64,000 nt of DNA, from NCBI RefSeq assembly GCF_964028195.1, contig NZ_OZ034750.1, positions 1,116,001-1,180,000 of the forward strand, given 5' to 3'. The position numbers were made by a program, and so were the translations under genes. Positions 41,730 to 49,749 of this stretch are shown in pieces. How positions within the stretch are numbered: the first letter of the stretch is position 1; each line of letters starts with the position of its first letter. This stretch comes from Wolbachia endosymbiont (group A) of Pogonocherus hispidulus. Lineage in GTDB: Bacteria > Pseudomonadota > Alphaproteobacteria > Rickettsiales > Anaplasmataceae. Below the pieces are notes generated by a model, which was given only the letters and a program-made list of their open reading frames with translations, made no database searches and was not told where the DNA came from.

Positions 41730-42514
41730 TGAAACTGATGGTTAATTGATTGTTGGCACTATAAATAAATGGCACTCTTGTCTTTGGACACAGAAGTTTT
41801 CGAGAAATGCTTTTCTCTAATTTTATGTTTTTTGCAACGTTGTTGGCGGAGTAGTAAGCCCAATCATTTCTAACATATTTATGCATCATGCATTTGATAT
41901 GTGGATGAGGCAAAACTACCCCACAATACCATCTGAAAGGTACGTAGATGATGCAATAGTGCACTGCAAAACCAAGAGACAGGCAGACTATATGAGGGAG
42001 GCAATCGAAAGAAGATTGGCACAATGCAAACTAAAGTTAAATCCTGAAAAGACAAGAATAGTGTATTGTAAGGATGACAGTAGGAGAGGTGAGTTTCCAA
42101 CACAGAGCTTTGACTTTCTGGGTTACACGTTCAGACCTAGACTGGCAAAGAACAATAAAATAGGAAACTATTTTGTCTCATTTCTACCTGCAATTAGCAA
42201 CAAAGCCAAGAAGAAGATTAGTCAAATCATAAGGTCATGGAGAATACACAGGCAAACATCAACAACTTTGGAGGAAATATCGAAGAAGGTAAACCCAATA
42301 GTCAGAGGCTGGCTATGGCAGATTTTACAGGATAGAGATATACAAACCTCTGAAGAACATAGAGCGGCAACTTGAAAAGTGGGCAAGAAGAAAGTACAAG
42401 AAACTTCAAACTCATGGAAGACTAGCAAGGCAACTTCTAGGAAAAATGAGAAAAGAAGGACCAGACACTTTCTACCACTGGACATTAGGTTTGGGACAAA
42501 AGGCTGAATAATGG

Positions 42515-42548
42515 GAGCTGTGTGAGTCGCGAGGTTCATGCACAGTTC
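42515..42548 (+). ncRNA. group II intron domain V
   Basis: A 34-nt hairpin starting GAGCTGTGTGAG and ending TTCATGCACAGTTC, with a GCGA-type terminal loop. This matches the catalytic domain V pattern of bacterial group II introns in length and layout. It lies just after the maturase stop. Confidence 0.8.
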
Positions 42549-42553
42549 TGCGA

Positions 42554-42769
42554 CTTACTATTACCCACAAATATAAATGTTTGTTGCATAGCTCTTAATG
42601 GCATAACTTTTGCTTGAAATAACTGTTTATATGGTGCAATTTACAGCTTTTAGTTGCTAAAATTATAACTCTTAGTTTAATAATTTTAATCCAATAAGCT
42701 TTCAGGTTAATAAAATTAAATTATTTGAGTAAATATAATACTATGTTTTTATTTGTGGGTAATAGTAAG
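42554..42769. mobile_element. 216-bp MITE-like element with 9-bp target duplication
   Basis: Both ends carry the 20-bp inverted repeat CTTACTATTACCCACAAATA, and the element is flanked on each side by the direct repeat GTTCTGCGA (42545-42553 and 42770-42778). The interior is AT-rich with no reading frame. It is inserted between domains V and VI of the group II intron. The parent transposon is not in this window. Confidence 0.8.
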
Positions 42770-42788
42770 GTTCTGCGAGAGACTGGTG

Positions 42789-44015
42789 CATAAGTGTTGA
42801 AAGTATCAAAAATGGCGTGATATAAGATGATCGACAACATGTAAATTACCTCCTGATAGTAAAACAATTGAGCGTATAAAAGAATCATTAAGATCTAGTG
42901 TAAATTGCAATAATGCCATTTTAAATCCATGTAAATTGTTTTTAATTTTATAAACGAGAAACAGCAGGGCTGTAATAATAATCATATAAATATATACTTT
43001 CATTCCGTTCATGCTATGGCTCAAAAAGTGTTTATATCCAAGGTTTTGCTTTATAAATTTGAAGAATACTTCTATGTCCCACCTTCGCCTATACGCCTGT
43101 GCAACATCATAAGCAGGCATTGTAAACAAGTTAGTTAAAAACCTTATTTCATTTCCTGCCTTGTTTTTGATTTTTATCAAACGTAAGTTATGCTTTTCTG
43201 CAATTTTGCCCTGTGCGCGATAAAGATTAACTATTATATCTTCTAAAATTTCTGATCCATCTTGCTGTTGTCCTTGAATAACTTTACTCCTACTTACAAC
43301 ATCATGCTTTCTGCTTGTTTCAACTCTTGTTATAAATTTGTATTCCTTCTCATCAAACTCAGCAAAAGTTCCAACCTTTCTGATTCCCCTATCAAATAGC
43401 AAAATATCCTCTTTTTTAACTTTTGCTTCGTTGATTGCCCTTACCAGTGCTATGTCTTCACTACCTTCTTCTTGCCCTTTACAAAACCTTATACTTGTTG
43501 GCAATTGTCCTTTTAATCCCAGACTTACTTTGACTTATTACTTTGGTTACCTAACTTTAGTCCATCTTTTATAAGATACCCTGATAAATTTATGATTGTT
43601 GAATCAAATCTATGTAAATCATGTGACGTTTTTTTGGGCAACAATTTTTCAACTTTGTTTATCAGATCAATATATACTCCCTTAAAATAATCAGAACTTT
43701 TAACCTTTTCGACAAGCCACTTTATGTGACTGTACTTTTGTCATCATTTTTATCTATCACACACCTGTTTATTACCATTGCTAATGCTCTTAAGCTTGTT
43801 TTCTGACCCATTAATATTAACTTCATTAAGCCTTTAAATATGATTTTGCCCACTAACTTAGTATTGCATTTATCTATCTCACTTAATTTTCCTAGCCTTT
43901 CCAAATCCTTGTCTTTAATTAAGCTTAATATGCCTTCTATTTGATCCATTATTGCCTCCATTTTTCTGCAATAATAGCTCTTTATATCCTTTTTGTATTA
44001 CTTTCAACACTTATG
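42789..44015 (-). mobile_element. IS4-family insertion sequence with 10-bp target duplication
   Basis: The 1227-bp element has 17-bp inverted repeats CATAAGTGTTGAAAGTA (42789-42805) and TACTTTCAACACTTATG (43999-44015). The flanks GAGACTGGTG (42779-42788) and GAGACTAGTG (44016-44025) are a 10-bp target duplication with one difference. It lies 10 bp beyond the MITE target repeat inside the intron. Confidence 0.85.
42806..43961 (-). pseudogene. IS4-family transposase, broken
   Basis: N-terminal part from 43961 (MDQIEGILSLIKDKDLERLG), then a frame change near 43725. The middle part has HDLHRFDSTIINLSG with the first catalytic aspartate, another frame change near 43520, ILLFDRGIRKVGTF with the second aspartate, and AYRRRWDIEVFFKFIKQNLG with the catalytic glutamate in the Y-R-W-E-F-K signature. 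At least two frame changes make it non-functional. Confidence 0.85.
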
Positions 44016-44050
44016 GAGACTAGTGGGGAAGTTCCGCCGGTCTACTCTCC

Positions 44051-44314
44051 CTAGTCCTTTACTATCTCTGTCGAGTATTGGCATTTTTTGATATCTTGTA
44101 ACGCTTTATAAGCGCGTTCAGCTTATTTAGATAGAAATCTAGATGTAGATGAAGTTTTGTAAAGACATACGGTATCTATATACTGCAAAAAATTGAACAT
44201 AAGACGCCGATACATTAAGTAATCCTTACCTTTTAATCTGCAGATTGGCGAAAGCAAATACAATAGCTTCACTGTTATGATAAAGGGGCTGGCGGAGTTT
44301 GTCAAGTAAGTTTT
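44051..44314 (-). repeat. promoter-bearing structured repeat, copy F, truncated by the group II intron
   Basis: Promoter-proximal half only, with the promoter at 44277-44305, an AACGC/GCGTT hairpin near 44100-44118 and the pair GGCGT with ATGCC (a wobble version). The sequence stops at CCCTAGTC, where the intron begins, so both TTTGCC modules are gone. It is the most diverged copy. The rest of the spacer to 44471 has one degenerate palindrome (44322-44342) and nothing else. Confidence 0.75.
44277..44305 (-). promoter_or_regulatory. sigma-70-type promoter of repeat copy F
   Basis: On the minus strand TTGACA (44305-44300), 17-bp spacer, TATCAT (44282-44277). Kept intact although the rest of this copy has diverged. 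Confidence 0.6.
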
Positions 44315-44471
44315 ATGGCCTAGCGTCACGCGCTGGAATGACAATTTCGATTATTTCATACATTGACTTCGGTAAATCCAAATTATATTAGCTACATCTA
44401 ACGAATTTTACACTTGCTAAGATTGCGCTATTTGAGTATCTTTAACTGAAAGAAGTTATTTTTTATCCAAT

Positions 44472-45497
44472 ATGAAAAAAGCCTTTATATTCACATCCTT
44501 AATAGCAGTTGTATTAATAGTCATTACTTATTTATACAGAAACGACGGAACTAATGACTCACAAATGGTAAATGTTTATTCATCGCGCAAAGAAGAATTA
44601 GTACGTACTTTATTTGATGAATTCACGAAAAATACAGGCATTAAAGTACGTTACATCATTGATGATTATTCTCAGCTACTTTCACGAATAGAAAACGGGG
44701 GTGAAGCTGACTTATTTTTAACTGCAGATGCAGTGAACTTAATTCTAGCAAAAAAAAGAGGGCTTTTATCTCAAGTGGATTCAGAGGTTTTAAAAAGTGT
44801 TATACCTGCAAAATTTAGAGACAGTGAAGATTATTGGTTTGGTCTTACAAAAAGAGCTAGGATATTGGTTTACAATAAAGAGTCAGTAGATCCTAAGGAC
44901 TTAAGTACTTATGAAGATTTAGCAAATGAAAAATGGAAAGGAAAAATATTAGTGCGTTCTTCTACAAGTCCATATAACCGGTCATTGATTGCTTTTATGA
45001 TTGCAAATAATGGTTTTGAAAAGACGAAAGAATGGGTAAGCAGAATTGTGAGCAATATGGCAAGAAAACCAAGTGGTGGTGATACTGACCAAATTTACGC
45101 CGTAGCAGCTGGTGAGGGAGATGTTGCAATAGTAAACAGCTACTACTTTGCGAGAATTCTTTCATCAGAAAATAAAAAGAATGTTGCAGACAAGCTAGGG
45201 GCTTTTTTTCCTAATCGCAACAATCATGGTGTAATGGTAAACATCAGTGGTGCAGCAGTAACAAAAAACGCAAAAAACAGGGAAAATGCTATAGTCTTAT
45301 TGGAATTTTTAGTAAGCAAGCAGGCTCAAGAGTTATACGCTAAAAAAAACCAAGAATACCCTATTATTGAAGGCGTTGAAATTTCCGATATACTAAAGTC
45401 TTGGGGGAATTATTTACAAAGTGATTTGCCTCTAAGTGAACTTGAAAAGCACCTCTTCGAGGCTGTTATGATAGCGGATGAGTGTAAGTGGAAGTAA
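44472..45497 (+). CDS. fbpA: iron(III) ABC transporter substrate-binding protein
   Basis: Periplasmic ferric-iron-binding protein of the FbpA/FutA type. The 341 residues start with a signal or anchor helix (AFIFTSLIAVVLIVITYLY). They go on with VNVYSSRKEELVRTLFDEF, GGEADLFLTADAVNL and WFGLTKRARILVYNKESV. SYYFARIL near residue 225 contains the paired tyrosines used for iron binding in this family. No permease or ATPase gene is adjacent, as is common in reduced Rickettsiales genomes. Confidence 0.9.
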   Translation: MKKAFIFTSLIAVVLIVITYLYRNDGTNDSQMVNVYSSRKEELVRTLFDEFTKNTGIKVRYIIDDYSQLLSRIENGGEADLFLTADAVNLILAKKRGLLSQVDSEVLKSVIPAKFRDSEDYWFGLTKRARILVYNKESVDPKDLSTYEDLANEKWKGKILVRSSTSPYNRSLIAFMIANNGFEKTKEWVSRIVSNMARKPSGGDTDQIYAVAAGEGDVAIVNSYYFARILSSENKKNVADKLGAFFPNRNNHGVMVNISGAAVTKNAKNRENAIVLLEFLVSKQAQELYAKKNQEYPIIEGVEISDILKSWGNYLQSDLPLSELEKHLFEAVMIADECKWK

Positions 45498-45500
45498 TCC

Positions 45501-45531
45501 CCAGTGCCACTAAACACTGGGATGAAAGATT
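45501..45531. repeat. degenerate type-1 palindrome
   Basis: CCCAGTGCCACTAAACACTGGGATGA just after the fbpA stop; it can form a hairpin and might serve as a terminator. Confidence 0.5.
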
Positions 45532-45700
45532 TATGCTAATATACCTTACTCTTGACTCGCTGAACTTTTTCTTCCTTCTAACTTAATTTTGACTTTACTA
45601 TCTTTTTCTGTTCTTTCACCAAAACAATTGCTGCATAAGAGGTCTATTGAAAAAAGGTAATAAGGAAGTAGAATAGGTTCAAGTAGTTGAAAAGGAAACT

Positions 45701-46597
45701 ATGAACAAGAGAAGGAATTTGTTAAACATCTCAGACCTTACAGTCGATGATGTAGAAAATATAACTAAGTTGGCCAACCAGTACCTTAAAAAAGAAGCTG
45801 CAAATAGTCATATCTTGGAAAATAAGACAGTAATAAATTTATTCTTTGAAGATTCAACGCGTACACTTGCGTCTTTTGAAATAGCAGCAAAAAGCCTTGG
45901 AGCGAATGTTGTAACTTTGCCAATAAGATCTTCTTCTATTAACAAGGGAGAAGATCTAAAAGATATGATCAAAACATTAAATGCAATGAATCCTGACTAT
46001 ATAATAATCAGGCAAAAAAATAGCGGTATTGTTAATATGCTGGCTAAGAATGTTAGCTGCTCGCTAATCAACGCAGGCGATGGAAGCAGTGAACATCCAA
46101 CTCAAGCTCTTGCAGACTATCTTGTAATCAGCAATTATAAAAAGCAAACAAAGAATCTCAAAGTTGTGATATGTGGAGATATTCTGCACAGCAGAGTTGC
46201 AAGGTCAAATATAAGGTTGCTAAAAATGTTTGGAGCAGAGATAAGCTTGGTCGCACCACCAACTTTGATTTGTAAGCATTTTCCTGAAGTAGATTCAGTC
46301 CATTATTCATTAATTGAAGGTATAAAGGATGCTGACGTAATTATACTTTTGAGGCTACAGAAAGAACGCATGAATAATAGTTGTTTTGTTCCTTCAGAGA
46401 AAGAATATTTTCATTTGTATGGACTTGATTCACAAAAGCTATCATACGTAAAACCAGATGCGATTGTTATGCACCCAGGGCCAATAAATAGAGGGATTGA
46501 GATTAGCAGTGATGTAGCAGATTGTGTTATTTTACAGCAAGTAGAATTTGGATTGGCAATACGTAAGGCAGTGCTGCACTATTATAGGCCTTGTTAA
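45701..46597 (+). CDS. pyrB: aspartate carbamoyltransferase catalytic subunit
   Basis: First committed step of pyrimidine synthesis. The 298 residues show the carbamoyl-phosphate loop FFEDSTRTLASFEIAAKSLGA, the GDGSSEHPTQALADYL segment, a KVVICGDILHSRVARSN region and the C-terminal VMHPGPINRGIEI. One change from the usual STRTRTSFE motif is the leucine-alanine pair after STRT; STRTRxSFE residues that contact phosphate are otherwise present. A 203-bp spacer with an orphan transposon-end motif (45640) precedes it. Confidence 0.95.
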   Translation: MNKRRNLLNISDLTVDDVENITKLANQYLKKEAANSHILENKTVINLFFEDSTRTLASFEIAAKSLGANVVTLPIRSSSINKGEDLKDMIKTLNAMNPDYIIIRQKNSGIVNMLAKNVSCSLINAGDGSSEHPTQALADYLVISNYKKQTKNLKVVICGDILHSRVARSNIRLLKMFGAEISLVAPPTLICKHFPEVDSVHYSLIEGIKDADVIILLRLQKERMNNSCFVPSEKEYFHLYGLDSQKLSYVKPDAIVMHPGPINRGIEISSDVADCVILQQVEFGLAIRKAVLHYYRPC

Positions 46598-47202
46598 TAT
46601 TAAAGATGCTACACAACTAATGCGAAAGAAGGGTTTTTTCATGAAATGACGAGGCTTGTAAATGGTTTGAGAATGGCCATTAAGATGTTAAGGCCGAGGA
46701 TATGGTGTGGAAGTTTTTACGAAAGCCTGAAGTCAATCAACGACCTTGCAGAACGGCAAATTAGACGGCTATCGTAAAAACAGCTTTTTTACCTGGTTGG
46801 AACGTGGGAAAAGGTTCGTGGAAGAATGTTGTCGATATTTTTGACATCGCGTCTCAATGGCCAAAATCCCTTCCAAAAGTTACGACTGCTTAGTTCTTTA
46901 TTCATTTTCACAATCCGTGAACGGTTACTTGTTTTTAGCGTTAAGCAGCAAAATTAATAATTTGAGAATTTTCCTGAAAAAACTTACCACAAACTGGTCA
47001 CAATTTTCTGTGAAAGACAGATATAGAAAGACTAGAGTATCCACCTTAAGTTCATTGAATTTTCTTACCTTTGCTTCTTAACTTGACGCGTATAGTTTAT
47101 TTAACGCTCCCTAAGTTCGCCATTGCCTGAACGGATACAATTATTTTAGCTATAAGAGCGTTTTACTTTTTGCTCAGCATATCCATCATAACTGGCTTAC
47201 TT
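46598..47202. pseudogene. degraded IS66 transposase remnant and end
   Basis: The 605-bp spacer on the plus strand encodes pieces of the C-terminal part of an IS66 transposase: LAERQIRRLS near 46753, RGRMLSIFLTSRLNGQNPFQKL near 46818-46885, matching VERQIRHYVVYRKNS and LNPFQNLLSIVS in the element at 60.9 kb. The terminal sequence CTGAACGGATAC is at 47127-47138. Several stops and frame changes make it dead. A short plus-strand frame at 46857-47081 is not considered a gene. Confidence 0.65.
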
Positions 47203-48606
47203 TTAGTGATTCATGGAGTTAAAAAAGTCAGCATTGCTCTTTGTTAAAAGTAGTTTGTCACGTAAAAATTCCATTGCTTCAACAGGTCCCATAGGATTGA
47301 GTATTCTACGCAACACCCATATTTTATTTAGTATAGCCTTATCAACTAATAGCTCTTCCTTCCTTGTTCCGGATTTTGTAATATCAATAGCTGGAAATAT
47401 ACGTTTATCAGAAAGTTTTCTATCAAGTATAATCTCAGCATTTCCTGTACCTTTAAACTCTTCAAAAATAACTTCATCCATTTTTGAGCCAGTCTCTATA
47501 AGAGCTGTGGCGATTATAGTTAAAGAACCCCCATTCTCAATATTACGAGCTGCTCCAAAAAAGCGTTTTGGTCTCTGCAGTGCATTTGAATCTACACCAC
47601 CAGTTAGAACTTTCCCAGACGAAGGAATAACAGCATTATAAGCACGTGCAAGTCTAGTAATATTGTCAAGTAGAATTACCACATCTTTTTTATGCTCAAC
47701 CATTCTTTTAGCTTTTTCTATTACTATTTCAGCAAGCTGTACGTGACGGTAAGCAGGCTCATCAAACGTAGAACTTACTACCTCACCTTTTACAGAACGT
47801 ATCATATCTGTTACTTCTTCAGGTCTTTCATCTATAAGTAACACTATTAATTCTATTTCAGGGTGATTTATAGCTATAGAGTTAGCCATTTGCTGAAGCA
47901 ATACAGTTTTTCCTGTGCGAGGTGGAGCAACTACTAACGCTCTTTGCCCTTTTCCAAGAGGAGCTACTATATCTATAGCACGCATGCTTAAGCCTTTTTT
48001 ATCATCACCATTATTACACTCAAGTACTATGCTTTCCTCAGGATAAAGAGGAAGCAAATTATCAAAGTGGACGTACTTTCTTAATTCACTGACTTCAGTA
48101 GAGTTTATACTTTGAACCTTAGTTAAAGTAAAATATCTTTCTTTATCACCAGGTGGCCTTATTTCTCCACATGCCATATCTCCTGTACGTAAATTAAACT
48201 TCTTTATTTGCCCGTTAGAAATATAAACATCATCGGTACTTGGAGCATAATTTGCACTTGCTGAACGTAAGAAACCGAAACCATCAGGCAATATTTCCAC
48301 TATTCCACTCCCTGTGGTTATGCCTCCTTCTTCGCTCATTTTCTTCATTAAGCTGAATATTATTTCCTGCTTTAGCATTCTACCATTGCTTTTACCGTTA
48401 GTTGAAATTTTTCTTTCTTCAGCTAACTCTAACAATTCTTCTGCTGTTTTCTCTTTTAGTTCGCTCAGATCTAATGTTTTTCTGTTTTTCTCAGTACCTT
48501 CATTGACCATCTGTTTTACTGTATCGTTATTGTGAATTTGCTCACTTTTTTCAGGTTGAGCTGTAACCTTTCCTTTTGCCAAAACATCTTCATTGATTGT
48601 TGTCAT
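47203..48606 (-). CDS. rho: transcription termination factor Rho
   Basis: Hexameric RNA helicase that ends transcripts. The 467 residues have an N-terminal extension of about 50 residues before the SAP-like part ([13 protein letters not shown]), the RNA-binding fold ([28 protein letters not shown]), the P-loop [17 protein letters not shown], and [13 protein letters not shown] with [15 protein letters not shown]. The extra N-terminal length is common in alphaproteobacteria-like Rho. It is a single gene. Confidence 0.97.
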   Translation of the reverse strand: MTTINEDVLAKGKVTAQPEKSEQIHNNDTVKQMVNEGTEKNRKTLDLSELKEKTAEELLELAEERKISTNGKSNGRMLKQEIIFSLMKKMSEEGGITTGSGIVEILPDGFGFLRSASANYAPSTDDVYISNGQIKKFNLRTGDMACGEIRPPGDKERYFTLTKVQSINSTEVSELRKYVHFDNLLPLYPEESIVLECNNGDDKKGLSMRAIDIVAPLGKGQRALVVAPPRTGKTVLLQQMANSIAINHPEIELIVLLIDERPEEVTDMIRSVKGEVVSSTFDEPAYRHVQLAEIVIEKAKRMVEHKKDVVILLDNITRLARAYNAVIPSSGKVLTGGVDSNALQRPKRFFGAARNIENGGSLTIIATALIETGSKMDEVIFEEFKGTGNAEIILDRKLSDKRIFPAIDITKSGTRKEELLVDKAILNKIWVLRRILNPMGPVEAMEFLRDKLLLTKSNADFFNSMNH

Positions 48607-48803
48607 AATCCTCCAAAAATTTTAATTGATGCTTACTAACCTAAAATGTGACTATAAGATAATAAATTAGGCTGAGCTAGTTTTAGTGCGTATTAAGCTT
48701 AATTATCATTAAACCCCATACTTTACTTACATTATACTAATAAACATTAGCATGTCAAGTTAATTTAATTTAATGTTAACAAAGCACAAAAATTTGAGGA
48801 TTT

Positions 48804-49412
48804 TCAATAGCTATTCTTTATATTTTTTAACCTTTCTTGCTTCTCTTTTTCTACTTTTGCTTTTTCCACTTCTGCTTCTAAATTTTCTTGACTACATAAG
48901 CCAAGCAGTACAGGATCTTGGGGTTTTATATTTTGCATGTTATGATGAGATCCATCTCTTACCTGCTCAACTGTGTAATTTGTTGTACTAATTAATTTAG
49001 CTATAACGTTATTGTCCAAGATAGGAAATTTTTTTACTAAATAATAAATCGCATCAGGTTTATCTCTACGCCTTGCCGCAGAGGCAAAGCCAAGAATGCT
49101 ACTAATTGCTTTACTCCTTTTTTTTATATTTTTTATAATCAAATTTGGTACACGGTTTGGATTTTTTTTGCAATCATCGATTTCTTTTTCAGTAATTACC
49201 CCAGAAATAATAGGGTTATATTTTTCAACTTCTATTTCCTCATCAGCTATGTCTTGTACTTCTTCAAGGGCCAACCTACAGCATTGTGCTATTTGATTAA
49301 AAGTTAAACCAGTGTTGTCTACTAACCAAGCAGCTATTTGCATTAGAAACTGTTTATTTCTATCGTTATTGCCCTTAGAAGATTCCATTGACATCAAAAA
49401 AGCATCTCCCAT
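48804..49412 (-). CDS. trcR: TrcR-type cell-cycle regulator (DUF1013)
   Basis: The 202-residue protein matches the alphaproteobacterial DUF1013 family, called TrcR in cell-cycle studies. Visible features are the start region AAWLVDNTGLTFNQIAQCCRLALEEVQDIADEE, resembling a helix-turn-helix, then the YNPIISGVITEKEI and RRRDKPDAIYYLVKKFP segments, and a charged C-terminal helix. It probably binds DNA in the CtrA network (inference). With cckA this gives two cell-cycle genes in the window. Confidence 0.82.
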   Translation of the reverse strand: MGDAFLMSMESSKGNNDRNKQFLMQIAAWLVDNTGLTFNQIAQCCRLALEEVQDIADEEIEVEKYNPIISGVITEKEIDDCKKNPNRVPNLIIKNIKKRSKAISSILGFASAARRRDKPDAIYYLVKKFPILDNNVIAKLISTTNYTVEQVRDGSHHNMQNIKPQDPVLLGLCSQENLEAEVEKAKVEKEKQERLKNIKNSY

Positions 49413-49749
49413 TTAAAGTATCCCTTACTGTTATACAGAGCTAAAATATAAGCTATTAAAACTAAAAAAGCATTAATTTTGTCATTCAATGACTTTTTGT
49501 TTGTCACTTCCCACCTCTTAAGTTAATTAAATGCGCTTACCTTTAAGCATATTTCAAACGATTCAAAAAAATATTTTCCCTTCTTAAGGTATAGTATAAC
49601 TCAGTCAAACATATGTTTCTATTTAAGAAAAGAGTTAAATTTTAAGTTAATATATTGTAATATCATATATATTAGCTAATAAAGCAACAGGTTTACAAGA
49701 ATTAAATTATCACTATTCTATAATTAACCATTAATTAACTGAGTTTAAA
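49413..49749. other. intergenic spacer between trcR and ppiD
   Basis: 337 bp, AT-rich, between divergent genes. It presumably holds both promoters. I see no repeat, RNA gene or reading frame that I can support. Confidence 0.4.

Larger units (their letters stand above)
39929..41852 (-). mobile_element. serine-recombinase segment bounded by perfect 22-bp inverted repeats
   Basis: ACTCCGCCAACAACGTTGC (plus AAA) at 39929-39950 is repeated in exact reverse complement at 41831-41852. The 1.92-kb segment between them is a broken large serine recombinase gene and about 290 bp of upstream sequence. It splits the intron reverse transcriptase. No clear target duplication is seen. Confidence 0.65.
39545..42511 (+). 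pseudogene. group II intron reverse transcriptase/maturase, broken
   Basis: The first fragment (39545-39930) encodes VWIPKPGKPLERRPLGIPT, FRPGRSCHE, then after a one-base insertion near 39713 FILDADISGCFDNIKHHALL and GTIQGG. The second (41853-42511) goes on with VVSPIISNIFMHHAFDMW, the catalytic YVDD box (AIVHCKTKRQ), FLGYTFRPR and the maturase X domain (RRKYKKLQTHGRLARQLLG), with a frame change near 42340. No HNH endonuclease follows. The fragments overlap slightly around the QGGxxSP motif, so they could come from two related introns. Confidence 0.8.
39545..44049 (+). mobile_element. group II intron, 5'-truncated and carrying three insertions
   Basis: Runs from the IS5 junction to the predicted intron 3' end. 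It has a reverse transcriptase/maturase pseudogene, domain V (42515-42548), and a domain VI-like hairpin at 44014-44048 (GACTAGTGG with CCGCCGGTC and an unpaired TAC). The ribozyme domains I-IV upstream part and the start of the protein are missing. The inserts are a serine-recombinase segment (39929-41852), a MITE-like element (42554-42769) and an IS4 element (42789-44015). The 3' flank CCCTAGTC belongs to structured repeat copy F. Confidence 0.75.

Noticed and set aside
46857..47081. 74-codon plus-strand reading frame
   Set aside because: It overlaps the IS66 remnant, has no ribosome-binding site and no recognisable protein features.
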